Shown here one piece after another: positions 7,801 through 16,255 of a DNA stretch of 64,000 nucleotides. Position 1 is the stretch's first letter. Each line of letters begins with the position of its first letter. Under the pieces are notes generated by a model, which ran no database searches, was not told the origin of the DNA, and saw only the letters and a list, made by a program, of their open reading frames with translations. The DNA is taken from NCBI RefSeq assembly GCF_001894805.1, contig NZ_BCWX01000001.1, forward strand, positions 62,001-126,000, given 5' to 3'. The stretch is from Rhodococcus globerulus NBRC 14531. Lineage in GTDB: Bacteria; Actinomycetota; Actinomycetes; Mycobacteriales; Mycobacteriaceae. Position numbers and translations under genes: made by a program.

Positions 7801-8973
7801 GTGAACACGCCGCAGTCCCTGTCCGAACTGTTTTCCATCGACACGCTGCTCGACGCCGAGGAAATCGCGATCCGCGACACGGTGCGCGCGATGGTCGACA
7901 GCCGTATCCGCCCGAACATCGGTCAGTGGTTCGAGGACGCGGCACTGCCGGTGCGCGAGTTGGCTCAGGAACTCGGATCGTTGGGTGTGCTGGGAATGCA
8001 CCTCGAGGGATATGGCTGCGCCGGAACGAGTGCAACCGCCTACGGTCTGGCGTGCCAAGAACTCGAAGCCGTCGATTCAGGTATCCGCAGTCTGGTTTCC
8101 GTTCAGGGTTCGCTGGCGATGTTCGCGATTCACCACAATGGCAGCGAAGAGCAAAAGGAAGAGTGGCTTCCGCGGATGGCGGCGGGCACGGCCCTCGGCT
8201 GCTTCGGTCTCACGGAACCCGACTTCGGTTCCAATCCCGGCGGTATGCGCACCAACGCCAAGCGCGACGGTGACGACTGGATTCTGAACGGCACCAAGAT
8301 GTGGATCACCAACGGATCCGTCGCTGACGTCGCCGTGGTCTGGGCGCGAACCGAGGACGGTGTGCGCGGATTTGTAGTTCCGACAAACACTCCCGGGTTC
8401 TCGGCCCCCGAAATCAAGAACAAGATGTCGCTGCGTGCGTCCGTTACCTCCGAACTCGTGCTCGAGGATGTACGACTGCCCGCGTCTGCGATGCTGCCCA
8501 AGGCCCGCGGACTGTCCGGGCCGCTCGGGTGCCTCAACGAGGCCAGGTTCGGCATCATCTTCGGCGCGATGGGCGCTGCCCGCGACTGCCTCGAAACTGC
8601 AATTGCCTACGCCCGCGATCGACAGGTTTTCGACAAGTCACTGGCGGCTTACCAGCTCACGCAGGCCAAGATCGCCGACATGGCAGTCGAATTGGGTAAG
8701 GGGCAGTTGCTCGCGATTCATCTCGGACGCCTCAAGGATGCCGGCACAGTACGTCCCGAGCAGGTCAGTACCGGCAAACTGAACAACGTGCGTGAAGCCA
8801 TCAAGATTGCCCGACAGTGCCGAACGATCCTGGGCGCCAACGGCATCACCTTGGAGTATCCGGTCATCCGTCACGCCAACAATCTCGAATCCGTGCTCAC
8901 GTACGAAGGCACCTCCGAGGTTCACCAGTTGGTGATCGGCCGGGCACTGACGGGTGAGGAAGCATTCCGGTGA
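7801..8973 (+). CDS. gcdH: Glutaryl-CoA dehydrogenase (acyl-CoA dehydrogenase family)
   Basis: 390 residues from the GTG at 7801, preceded by TTGGAGG; the frame is open back to an ATG at 7744, but that would run through the operator. The sequence follows glutaryl-CoA dehydrogenase rather than ordinary acyl-CoA dehydrogenases: GYGCAGTSATAYGL, VDSGIRSLVSVQ, GCFGLTEPDFGSNPGG, KMWITNGSVAD and GPLGCLNEARFGI. Arg96 in SGIRS corresponds to the glutarate gamma-carboxylate binding Arg, and Glu369 in TYEGT to the catalytic base. The expected reaction is FAD-dependent oxidation and decarboxylation of glutaryl-CoA to crotonyl-CoA. It is translationally coupled (GTGA overlap) to a CoA-transferase. Confidence 0.87.
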   Translation: MNTPQSLSELFSIDTLLDAEEIAIRDTVRAMVDSRIRPNIGQWFEDAALPVRELAQELGSLGVLGMHLEGYGCAGTSATAYGLACQELEAVDSGIRSLVSVQGSLAMFAIHHNGSEEQKEEWLPRMAAGTALGCFGLTEPDFGSNPGGMRTNAKRDGDDWILNGTKMWITNGSVADVAVVWARTEDGVRGFVVPTNTPGFSAPEIKNKMSLRASVTSELVLEDVRLPASAMLPKARGLSGPLGCLNEARFGIIFGAMGAARDCLETAIAYARDRQVFDKSLAAYQLTQAKIADMAVELGKGQLLAIHLGRLKDAGTVRPEQVSTGKLNNVREAIKIARQCRTILGANGITLEYPVIRHANNLESVLTYEGTSEVHQLVIGRALTGEEAFR

Positions 8974-10118
8974 CAACGCCTGGCGCACTGGACGGACTGG
9001 TGATCGCCGACTTCGGCCGGGTACTCGCCGGACCGTACGCCACCATGATCCTGGCGGATCTCGGCGCCGAGGTGATCAAGATCGAGCGTCCCGGTGTTGG
9101 TGACGACACCCGCAGTTGGGGTCCACCGTGGGTGGGTGAGGAGTCGAGTTACTTTCTCTCCGTGAACCGCAACAAGAAGTCGGTAACCTTGGACTTGCGC
9201 GACGCTCAGGACCTGGAAGTTGCACAGGACCTGGTGCGCACGGCGGATGTTGTGGTGCAGAACTTCCTTCCCGGGACCATGGACCGGCTCGGATTGGGTT
9301 ACGACGCTGCGCGAGAGATGAATCCGTCGATCGTGTACTGCTCGATCAGCGGATTCGGTGGAAACAACTCACTACCGGGATACGATTTGTTGATTCAGGC
9401 CGTCGGCGGGTTGATGAGCATCACCGGGCCGGACCCGCGCTCGCCTACCAAGGTCGGTGTTGCGGTGGTGGACGTCATCACCGGACTGCATGCCAGTGTC
9501 GGAATCCTTGCCGCGCTGCGTCATCGGGACCGGACGGGTGAAGGTCAACACGTCGAGGTCAATCTGTTGTCCTCCTTGCTGTCGGCACTGGTCAATCAGT
9601 CGTCCGGCTACGTCGCTGCCGGGGTGGTTCCGCAGGCGATGGGTAACCGTCACCCCAGTATCGCGCCCTACGCACTGTTCGACACGGCTGATCGGCAGCT
9701 CGTCTTGGCGGTGGGAAACGATCGTCAATTCGCTTCTCTGGTAGACGTTCTGGGAAGGCCTTCACTGGCGACCGACGCACGTTTTATGACCAACCGTGAG
9801 CGGGTTGCGCATCGCGAGGAACTGTTCGACGCGTTGACACTCGCGTTGGCGTCTCACACCGCCGACTACTGGTTCGAGAGATTGACGGCGCGCGGTGTTC
9901 CGTGCGGTCCACTCAACAACATTGCCGACGCGATGGCGCTGGCCGAACGCCTGAACCTCGATCCGGTTGCCACTATCGATGATCCGCGCCGTGCGGCACC
10001 GATCCGGCAGGTGGCCAATCCGATTCGGCTCAGCGCCACTCCGGCCACCTACCGCACCGCGCCGCCGCGCCTGGGGGAGGATTCGGCTACACCCGCAGAA
10101 CCAGCTTTCCCGTGTTAG
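8970..10118 (+). CDS. Family III (CaiB/BaiF) CoA-transferase, probably glutarate-activating
   Basis: 382 residues, starting at a GTG that overlaps the gcdH stop by four bases. Family III features are clear: DFGRVLAGPYATMILADLGAEVIK at the N terminus, SVNRNKKSVTLDL, the catalytic Asp in GYDLLIQAVGG, and RGVPCGPLNNIADA near the C terminus. The relatives nearest in context are the SUGCT/C7orf10-type enzymes, which transfer CoA from succinyl-CoA to glutarate. Paired with gcdH it would supply glutaryl-CoA, giving a two-gene glutarate to crotonyl-CoA pathway. The assignment of glutarate as substrate rests on the gene pairing. The 3 prime end overlaps the convergent oxidoreductase gene by 32 bases. 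Confidence 0.85.
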   Translation: MTTPGALDGLVIADFGRVLAGPYATMILADLGAEVIKIERPGVGDDTRSWGPPWVGEESSYFLSVNRNKKSVTLDLRDAQDLEVAQDLVRTADVVVQNFLPGTMDRLGLGYDAAREMNPSIVYCSISGFGGNNSLPGYDLLIQAVGGLMSITGPDPRSPTKVGVAVVDVITGLHASVGILAALRHRDRTGEGQHVEVNLLSSLLSALVNQSSGYVAAGVVPQAMGNRHPSIAPYALFDTADRQLVLAVGNDRQFASLVDVLGRPSLATDARFMTNRERVAHREELFDALTLALASHTADYWFERLTARGVPCGPLNNIADAMALAERLNLDPVATIDDPRRAAPIRQVANPIRLSATPATYRTAPPRLGEDSATPAEPAFPC

Positions 10119-11085
10119 CCCCTGCGAAGAGGAGATTGAGGCTGTCACCAAACGCATCGATGCCACCGTCGACGATGTGTTCGCGAGCCGTCAACTGACC
10201 GCTCTTGATCCACTTCCCGATCTGTTCCTGGGCTTCGGAGTACCGATCGAGATAATCGAAAACCACGAATCCGGCCATGGTTGCCCGGTTTACGAGAAGC
10301 GACAGATAGTGCGACGGGCCCGGCTGCGGCTCGGTGGCGTTGTAGCCGGCAATGGCGCCGCAGATGACAACGCGAGCGCCCAGACGCAGGCGGGAGAGTG
10401 CGGCGTCGAGGATTTCACCGCCGACGTTGTCGAAGTACACGTCGATTCCGTCGGGCGCCGCAGCGCGTAGGGCCTTGTAGACGGATTCGTTCTTGTAGTC
10501 GATCGAGACGTCGAATCCGAGTTCGTCGGTGAGCCAGGCGCACTTCTCGGGGCCACCGGCGATGCCGATCACCTTGCAGCCGTGGATCTTTGCTATCTGG
10601 CCGACGAGACTGCCGACGGCACCAGCGGCGCCGGAAACGACCACGGTGTCGCCGTCTTTCAGCTTTCCGACCTCGAGGAGGCCGAAATAGGCTGTCACGC
10701 CAGGGAATCCGAGTGCGCCGAGCCAGGTGGGCATGGGTGCGATCGATTCGTCGACCCGCGTGACGTCGGTACCGTCGGAGAGTCCGTACTCGGCTGCGCC
10801 GAAAGCTCCGGCGACAACATCTCCGACCTTGAACTCGGGATGCTGAGTTTGCGTGACGTGGCCGACGCCGTGAGCGCGCATGACGGAACCGAGTTTCACC
10901 GGCGGAACATACGACTTGACGTCGTTGAGCCAACCACGCATAGCTGGGTCGAGCGAGAGGTATTCGACCTCGACGACAAACTCGCCCGGCCCGGCAACGG
11001 GGATGTCGGCGTCGACGTATTCCCAGGTGGAAGCGTCGGGGAGTCCCGTCGGTCGGGCGGCGAGGCGTACTTGGCGGTTCGGCAT
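10087..11085 (-). CDS. NADP-dependent zinc-free medium-chain oxidoreductase (CurA/leukotriene B4 dehydrogenase-like)
   Basis: 332 residues from the ATG at 11085, which has GAGAGGGACAC upstream; an in-frame start at 11106 lacks a comparable site. The N terminus MPNRQVRLAARPTGLP and the pattern LSLDPAMRGWLND and VMRAHGVGHV are those of the prostaglandin reductase/CurA group. The Rossmann part shows VVSGAAGAVGSLVGQIAK and VIGIAGGPEKCAWL, and there is YFDNVGGEILDAAL. The structural zinc cysteines of alcohol dehydrogenases are absent, as usual in this group. The enzyme would reduce an alpha,beta-unsaturated ketone or aldehyde with NADPH. Start lies just upstream of a divergent hydrolase gene. Confidence 0.88.
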   Translation of the reverse strand: MPNRQVRLAARPTGLPDASTWEYVDADIPVAGPGEFVVEVEYLSLDPAMRGWLNDVKSYVPPVKLGSVMRAHGVGHVTQTQHPEFKVGDVVAGAFGAAEYGLSDGTDVTRVDESIAPMPTWLGALGFPGVTAYFGLLEVGKLKDGDTVVVSGAAGAVGSLVGQIAKIHGCKVIGIAGGPEKCAWLTDELGFDVSIDYKNESVYKALRAAAPDGIDVYFDNVGGEILDAALSRLRLGARVVICGAIAGYNATEPQPGPSHYLSLLVNRATMAGFVVFDYLDRYSEAQEQIGKWIKSGQLTAREHIVDGGIDAFGDSLNLLFAGANTGKLVLRV

Positions 11086-11197
11086 GTGTCCCTCTCGGTT
11101 GAACAATTGAACTTGAGACCGGATTCAATATAGGTGATGGTGTGGTTACAGGGGAAGGGCTCCGAAGGGATCGAGACGGGTGGGTTATGTTCAGGAA

Positions 11198-12100
11198 ATG
11201 AGCAACACGAGCGTCGAAGAGGCGCAGCAGGCGCCGGAGTGGTTCACGAAGGCGTTGTCGACGCCCGCGGAAACAGGCTCGGTTGATGTCGAGGGTGTAG
11301 CCGTACGATTCCGCGCCTGGGGGCCCGTCGGGCCGGGAATCGTGCTGGTTCACGGCGGCGCCGCCCACAGTCGGTGGTGGGATCACATCGGCCCGCAGCT
11401 GGCTGCCGATCGCCGAGTTGTCGCACTCGACCTGACCGGGCACGGAGACAGCGGCACCCGGGAGAGTTACGGACTGGCGATGTGGGCGCGCGAGATTGTC
11501 GAGGCCGCGCGAGCCGGCGGGATCGAGGGAAAGCCGATCCTGGTGGGGCACAGCATGGGCGGGATCATCTCGTTCGTGGCCGCGGACCTCCACGGCGACG
11601 AACTCGGTGGTGTCGTCATCATCGATTCGCCGGTGCGGGCATTGACCCCGGAAGAAGAAGCCAGCCGAAAAGAAAACGCCTTCGGTCCGAAGAAGGTTTA
11701 TCCGACTCGTGAGGACGCGAAGGCGCGCTTCCGCTTTGTTCCGGCACAAGACACCGGATTGCCGTGCATCCGAGACCACGTTGCCGAGACCTCGATGGAA
11801 GCCGTCGACGGTGGTTGGTCGTGGAAGTTCGATCCGAGAGTGTTTGTGCGCGAGGGTACGGGCAACGTCACCGATCACCGTCCACGTTGCCGCACAGCAT
11901 ATTTCCGAGCGGAGAACGGAATTGTCTCCGAGGAACTGATGGCCGACATCCGAATCCTGTTGGGACCGGAATCCATCGTCGCGGAGATTCCCGAGGCCGG
12001 CCACCATGTGATGATCGATCAGCCACTTCCGTTGGTAACCGGAGTGCGGACCGTGCTCGGGGCGTGGGCTGCGGCCGACAGATCGGCAGCTCCGATCTAG
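11198..12100 (+). CDS. Alpha/beta hydrolase
   Basis: About 300 residues from the ATG at 11198 (AGGA nearby); a GTG at 11180 in the same frame is possible. It shows VLVHGGAAHSRWWDHIGPQL (oxyanion region), LDLTGHGDSG, the elbow VGHSMGG with catalytic Ser, IIDSPV and the terminal PEAGHHVMIDQP with catalytic His. This is the standard alpha/beta hydrolase core with a lid inserted after the fifth strand (residues about 150-220). It is cytosolic and the substrate is unknown. Its stop codon interlocks with that of the convergent trpF gene in a CTAG overlap. Confidence 0.85.
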   Translation: MSNTSVEEAQQAPEWFTKALSTPAETGSVDVEGVAVRFRAWGPVGPGIVLVHGGAAHSRWWDHIGPQLAADRRVVALDLTGHGDSGTRESYGLAMWAREIVEAARAGGIEGKPILVGHSMGGIISFVAADLHGDELGGVVIIDSPVRALTPEEEASRKENAFGPKKVYPTREDAKARFRFVPAQDTGLPCIRDHVAETSMEAVDGGWSWKFDPRVFVREGTGNVTDHRPRCRTAYFRAENGIVSEELMADIRILLGPESIVAEIPEAGHHVMIDQPLPLVTGVRTVLGAWAAADRSAAPI

Positions 12101-12693
12101 GCCCGCGCGGCTGCTACGAATCTCTCGATCAACGCGTGGTCTTTGACCCCGCGCGAGGACTCGACGCCACTGGACACGTCGACTCCCCAGGCTCCAGTGG
12201 CGTCCAGCGCGGCACGGACGTTGTCGGGGCCGAGACCGCCGGCCAGAATCCACTGGCCGGCGGGCCTGGACTGCTGCTGCGCCCAATCCCAGGCCACCCC
12301 GGAACCGGCATCGGCTCCGTCGATGAGGAGTTCGTCCTCGCCCAGGTCGAGGCTGTAGCCGTCGCGAACCCGGCCGGAGACGACGGCACGAATCACCGTG
12401 AGACCCGCGTCGTGTAGTTGCTTCACCTGCTCGGGTGCCTCGAGATCATGGACCTGGACATACTTCAGCCGGGTGGACTTGGCGATCTCGAGGATTTGTT
12501 CGAGCGGGTTACCGAGAAACACGCCGACAGCTCTGATGGTGTCGGGAACTCGGGCAATGAGGTCGGCCGCAAGCTCGGTGTCGACTTTGCGGACGCTCTC
12601 GGCAAAGACAAAACCAATGGCGTCGACGCCGAGCCGGACGGCGAGATCGACGGTATCGGCGTCGCGGAGGCCACAGATCTTGATGAAAGTCAC
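12097..12693 (-). CDS. trpF: Phosphoribosylanthranilate isomerase
   Basis: 198 residues, full length for TrpF. The sequence begins MTFIKICGLRDADTVDLAV with the catalytic Cys in KICGL. It continues with GVDAIGFVFAESVR, LLIDGADAGSG (catalytic Asp), WILAGGLGPDNV and GVDVSSGVESSRGVKD, so both acid-base residues and the phosphate-binding loops are present. It catalyses the Amadori rearrangement of N-(5-phosphoribosyl)anthranilate in tryptophan synthesis. It is not in a trp operon here: its neighbours are hydrolases. Many actinobacteria lack trpF and use the bifunctional PriA instead, so a stand-alone copy is of interest. Confidence 0.93.
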   Translation of the reverse strand: MTFIKICGLRDADTVDLAVRLGVDAIGFVFAESVRKVDTELAADLIARVPDTIRAVGVFLGNPLEQILEIAKSTRLKYVQVHDLEAPEQVKQLHDAGLTVIRAVVSGRVRDGYSLDLGEDELLIDGADAGSGVAWDWAQQQSRPAGQWILAGGLGPDNVRAALDATGAWGVDVSSGVESSRGVKDHALIERFVAAARA

Positions 12694-12802
12694 CTGCTTC
12701 AGGGTACTAGCCGTACCCGAGAACCCCTCGATCGTGGCGAACCCTCGATTACGGCTCTAGGCTTTCGACGGACAGGCGTAGCGGCATTACGAGAGGCGAC
12801 AC

Positions 12803-14104
12803 GTGGACTGGCTCTACCGGACGAGTGTGATCTCTGGACCCGTGCCTGTGGTCCTGACGATTCTGGGCGTACTCGGCGGAGTGTGGTTGCTCAGCGGGAA
12901 GCCTCGGTGGTTCTACCGCTACGCGATCCCGGTGTGCGGTGTTGCCGCGCTGGTGATCATGGTGGCGGCATGGATTCTGGTGGAGAAGGTGATCGTGCCT
13001 TTCCCTGATCCGATTGCGATGTCGATCTACGTGTGGATCGGTTTTGCCGTGTACGGGCTGTTGCTTCTCGGCCCGCGCATCAAAGCCGGGGGCAGTATCG
13101 CTAGCGCAGTGCTGTCCGTGGTGGCAGCGCTGCTGATGGTGCTTACGGCCGCGGTACAGATCAACCTCGAATTCTCCGCATATCCGACCGTGGGAATTGT
13201 GTTGGGCCACGACGATTTCGACCGGATCGAGCTCGCGGACGTACCCGGTCCGACCGATCCTGTTATCAGCGGTGATCCCACGGATTCGGTCTGGAAAGCC
13301 CCGGAAGACATGCCGAATCGTGGCCGGGTGACGACTCTGCCTGTCCCCGGCACGATTTCGGGATTCAGTGCGCGCGACGCCGAGGTGTATCTGCCACCGT
13401 CGTACTTCACGAATCCTCGTCCGCTGCTTCCCGTTCTGGTTCTGATGGCCGGGCAACCCGGAAGCCCGCAGGACTGGCTGCAAGGCGGGAAGATCACCGC
13501 CACAATGGATTCCTTTGCCCGCGAGCATTCCGGGCTGTCGCCGATCGTCGTGATGACGGACGCCACCGGGACGCAGTTCGCCAATCCTTTGTGCACCGAC
13601 TCGCCGGCAGGAAATGTGGCGACGTATCTCGCCAAGGATCTGCCCGCGGCAGTGACCTCGGCATTCCAGGTCGATACCGATCCCAAAGCCTGGGCCATCG
13701 GCGGACTCTCGTACGGCGGGACATGCTCGCTCCAGATGGCGACCAATTTCCCGGAAATCTACCCGACGTTCCTGGACTTCTCCGGGCAGGTCGAGCCATC
13801 GCTCGGTGATCGGCAAAGGACAGTCGATCAGATCTTCGGCGGCAACGAGGCCGCGTTCGAGAAGGTCAATCCGATGGACATCATGGCGAACCGGAAGTTC
13901 CCCGATTCTGCCGGCATCGTGGTGGTCGGAACCGACGACAACGACTTCAAGTCCGGGCAGCAGAAGATCTACGACGCGGCCAAGGCAGCGGGAATGAACG
14001 TCAAGTATCTGGAACTGCCCGGAGCCCACAGTTTTGTCGTGTGGTCGGCCGCTATGAAGCAGGAATTGGAGTGGCTATCGCAGCGGATGGGACTGATCGG
14101 CTGA
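12803..14104 (+). CDS. Membrane-anchored esterase-fold protein (putative antigen 85-like/esterase D domain)
   Basis: 433 residues from the GTG at 12803, with GAGAGG upstream. Residues 1-125 carry four hydrophobic helices (PVVLTILGVLGGVWLL, YAIPVCGVAALVIMV, IAMSIYVWIGFAVYGLLL and an Ala-Val-rich one). They anchor an extracytoplasmic alpha/beta-hydrolase domain of the esterase D/mycolyltransferase superfamily. The nucleophile elbow is GGLSYGGTCSLQM near residue 300. YLELPGAHSFVVW carries the likely His and VVVGTDDND the likely Asp. Related four-helix esterases are common in mycolate bacteria. Whether it transfers mycolates or hydrolyses esters cannot be told. Confidence 0.8.
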   Translation: MDWLYRTSVISGPVPVVLTILGVLGGVWLLSGKPRWFYRYAIPVCGVAALVIMVAAWILVEKVIVPFPDPIAMSIYVWIGFAVYGLLLLGPRIKAGGSIASAVLSVVAALLMVLTAAVQINLEFSAYPTVGIVLGHDDFDRIELADVPGPTDPVISGDPTDSVWKAPEDMPNRGRVTTLPVPGTISGFSARDAEVYLPPSYFTNPRPLLPVLVLMAGQPGSPQDWLQGGKITATMDSFAREHSGLSPIVVMTDATGTQFANPLCTDSPAGNVATYLAKDLPAAVTSAFQVDTDPKAWAIGGLSYGGTCSLQMATNFPEIYPTFLDFSGQVEPSLGDRQRTVDQIFGGNEAAFEKVNPMDIMANRKFPDSAGIVVVGTDDNDFKSGQQKIYDAAKAAGMNVKYLELPGAHSFVVWSAAMKQELEWLSQRMGLIG

Positions 14105-14207
14105 GTTTCATCCACTCAGTTCTACCCCACCAATTGGAACGTGTTCTATATTCGGAGTGAGGCTGCTTTTCCGGCAGCCAACCGTTCAGCGAGTGGAGTG
14201 CACGCAC

Positions 14208-15437
14208 ATGTACGAGTGGTCCGACACCGACCTGATGTTCCGCGACGCCTTGCGGGGCTTTATCGACAAGGAGGTACGGCCTCACGTCGACGAACTCGAA
14301 AGCGGAGCGCTCCCGCCCTTCGACATCATCCGCAAGCTGTACGCGACCTTCGGTTTGGCCGACATGGCACGCGAGGGCCTCGAGAAATCATTTGCCCGTG
14401 AGCGTGGCGACGCACCAGTCGGTGACGGTGAGAAGGGCAGCGCCTTCAGCGGGGCCGGGAGCATGGGCGTCGTGCTCAACAGTGAACTGGCCGGCGTAAG
14501 CCTCGGCCTGGTCGCGTCGCTTGGCGTCAGCCTCGGGCTCGCGGCCGGAACGATCCGCAGCCGCGGCACCCTCGCTCAGAAGGAACGTTGGCTGCCCGGA
14601 CTGGTCACCTTCGAGACCGTCGGCGCCTGGGCGATCACCGAACCCGACTCGGGATCCGACGCTTTCGGCGGCATGAAATCCTACGTTCGCCGCGATGGCG
14701 ACGACTACATCCTCAACGGCAACAAGACGTTCATCACCAACGGACCGTACGCCGACGTCACCATCGTCTACGCCAAACTCGACGAAGGTGACGCCTCCGT
14801 CGACCGTCGTGACCGCAAGGTGCTCGCGTTCATCCTCGACAAGGGCATGGAAGGGTTCACCCAGAGCCCGCCCTTCAAGAAGATGGGCATGAACTCCTCA
14901 CCCACCGGCGAGCTGTTCTTCGACAACGTCCGCATCACCAAGGACCGCCTGCTCGGCGAAACAGAGGACAGCGGAAAATCCGACGGAAAGTCCAGTGCCA
15001 AGGAAAGCTTTGCCGCCGAACGCATCGGCATCGCATCCCTGTCCCTCGGAATCATCAACGAATGCCACCGGCTCTGCATCGACTACGCGAAGTCCCGCAA
15101 ACTGTGGGGCCGCGAAATCGGACAGTTCCAGCTCATCCAACTCAAGCTCGCCGAGATGGAAGTGGCTCGAATCAATGTGCAGAACATGGTCTTCAACGCG
15201 ATCGAGCGAACCGCAGCAGGCGACAAGGTGACCCTGGCGGAGGCGTCGGCGATGAAGCTGTACTCCTCGCGCGCGGCAACCGAAGTTGCCATGGAGGCCG
15301 TCCAGTTGTTCGGCGGAAACGGCTACATGGCCGAGTATCGCGTCGAGCAGTTGGCTCGCGACGCGAAGTCGCTCATGATCTACGCCGGCAGCAACGAAAT
15401 CCAGGTAACGCACATCGCAAAGGGACTGCTCGGCTAG
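14208..15437 (+). CDS. Acyl-CoA dehydrogenase family protein
   Basis: 409 residues from the ATG at 14208, with GAGTGGAGTG upstream; the frame is open to 14157. It has the family core AWAITEPDSGSDAFGGMKS (FAD/substrate loop), KTFITNGPYADVTIVY, FKKMGMNSSPTGELFFDNVRI, QFQLIQLKLAEM, AVQLFGGNGYMAEYRVEQLARDA and GSNEIQ. A charged insert (EDSGKSDGKSSAKESF) before the C-terminal helical domain is unusual. It should introduce an alpha,beta double bond into an acyl-CoA thioester. The substrate is not evident. The stop codon interlocks with that of the convergent hydrolase (CTAG). Confidence 0.88.
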   Translation: MYEWSDTDLMFRDALRGFIDKEVRPHVDELESGALPPFDIIRKLYATFGLADMAREGLEKSFARERGDAPVGDGEKGSAFSGAGSMGVVLNSELAGVSLGLVASLGVSLGLAAGTIRSRGTLAQKERWLPGLVTFETVGAWAITEPDSGSDAFGGMKSYVRRDGDDYILNGNKTFITNGPYADVTIVYAKLDEGDASVDRRDRKVLAFILDKGMEGFTQSPPFKKMGMNSSPTGELFFDNVRITKDRLLGETEDSGKSDGKSSAKESFAAERIGIASLSLGIINECHRLCIDYAKSRKLWGREIGQFQLIQLKLAEMEVARINVQNMVFNAIERTAAGDKVTLAEASAMKLYSSRAATEVAMEAVQLFGGNGYMAEYRVEQLARDAKSLMIYAGSNEIQVTHIAKGLLG

Positions 15438-16228
15438 TGCCGGCGCAGAAACGGAATCAACGACGCTAGAACGGCGTCAGACGCCACGACGGCGCTGGCG
15501 TGGTCGGTGCCGTCGATGACAGTCAACGAACAATCCGGGATCAGGGATGCGGCGTGCTCGGTATCGGGCCGCCGCTCCCGGTCTTTGGACCCGACGAACA
15601 TCAATGTCGGAGTGATCATCTCGCGAAGCACGGTGTCGTCGATACCTGGTTCGACGTCGGACCGTCGCATGTACGCGGCCAGGGCGAGCGGATCGTTCCG
15701 ACGAAACGCTGCCGCGGTCTGCGGATCAACCGGCCTGCCCCGCCTAGCGCCCCATCCGTCGAGAAAGCCCTCGATCCCACCCTGCTCGAGGGCGTCGACG
15801 CAGCCTGGGAAGAACAGTGCGTCGAACGCGCCGGTCATGGGTCGGCTGCTCCCACCGCCGACGGTCAACGACCGCACCCGTTCGGAGTGCTCGATTGCCA
15901 ACGACAGTGTGGCGCGCCCACCGAACGAATACCCCAGGACGTGGGCGGGTTCGAACGGCGACTCGGTGTCGAGGATCTCGAGGAGATCGCCGACCACCAG
16001 ATCCATCGCGTACGAATCGGGCGTGTGCGGCTTCTCGCTGCGACCGTGCCCGCGCATGTCGACCAGGATCATCCGGTACCGATCCTGCAGGGCTTTGACA
16101 TAACCGAAGCCGCGCCAGATCGAATGTGACAGAGCACTGCCGTGAACCATCAGCAGGGGGATGCCCGTCCCCACAACCTGATACGCGATCCGGGTACCGT
16201 CAACGGGGTTTCTCGCGTCCTGCATCAC
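15434..16228 (-). CDS. Alpha/beta hydrolase
   Basis: 264 residues from a GTG at 16228 directly followed by an ATG at 16225. A CATAAT hexamer ends six bases upstream of the GTG, so the mRNA is probably leaderless and either codon may be used. The core is complete: LLMVHGSALSHSIWRGF, VDMRGHGRSEKP, the elbow VLGYSFGGRATLSL with catalytic Ser, LMFVGSKDRE (Asp) and IDGTDHASAV (His). The size is that of a simple epoxide-hydrolase/haloperoxidase-like enzyme. Substrate unknown. Confidence 0.85.
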   Translation of the reverse strand: MMQDARNPVDGTRIAYQVVGTGIPLLMVHGSALSHSIWRGFGYVKALQDRYRMILVDMRGHGRSEKPHTPDSYAMDLVVGDLLEILDTESPFEPAHVLGYSFGGRATLSLAIEHSERVRSLTVGGGSSRPMTGAFDALFFPGCVDALEQGGIEGFLDGWGARRGRPVDPQTAAAFRRNDPLALAAYMRRSDVEPGIDDTVLREMITPTLMFVGSKDRERRPDTEHAASLIPDCSLTVIDGTDHASAVVASDAVLASLIPFLRRH

Positions 16229-16255
16229 CGATCCATTATGGACGTGTGAATGGCG

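Noticed and set aside
10415..12286. 623-codon minus-strand frame
   Set aside because: It crosses the MDR oxidoreductase, a plus-strand hydrolase and trpF, and has no recognisable domain.
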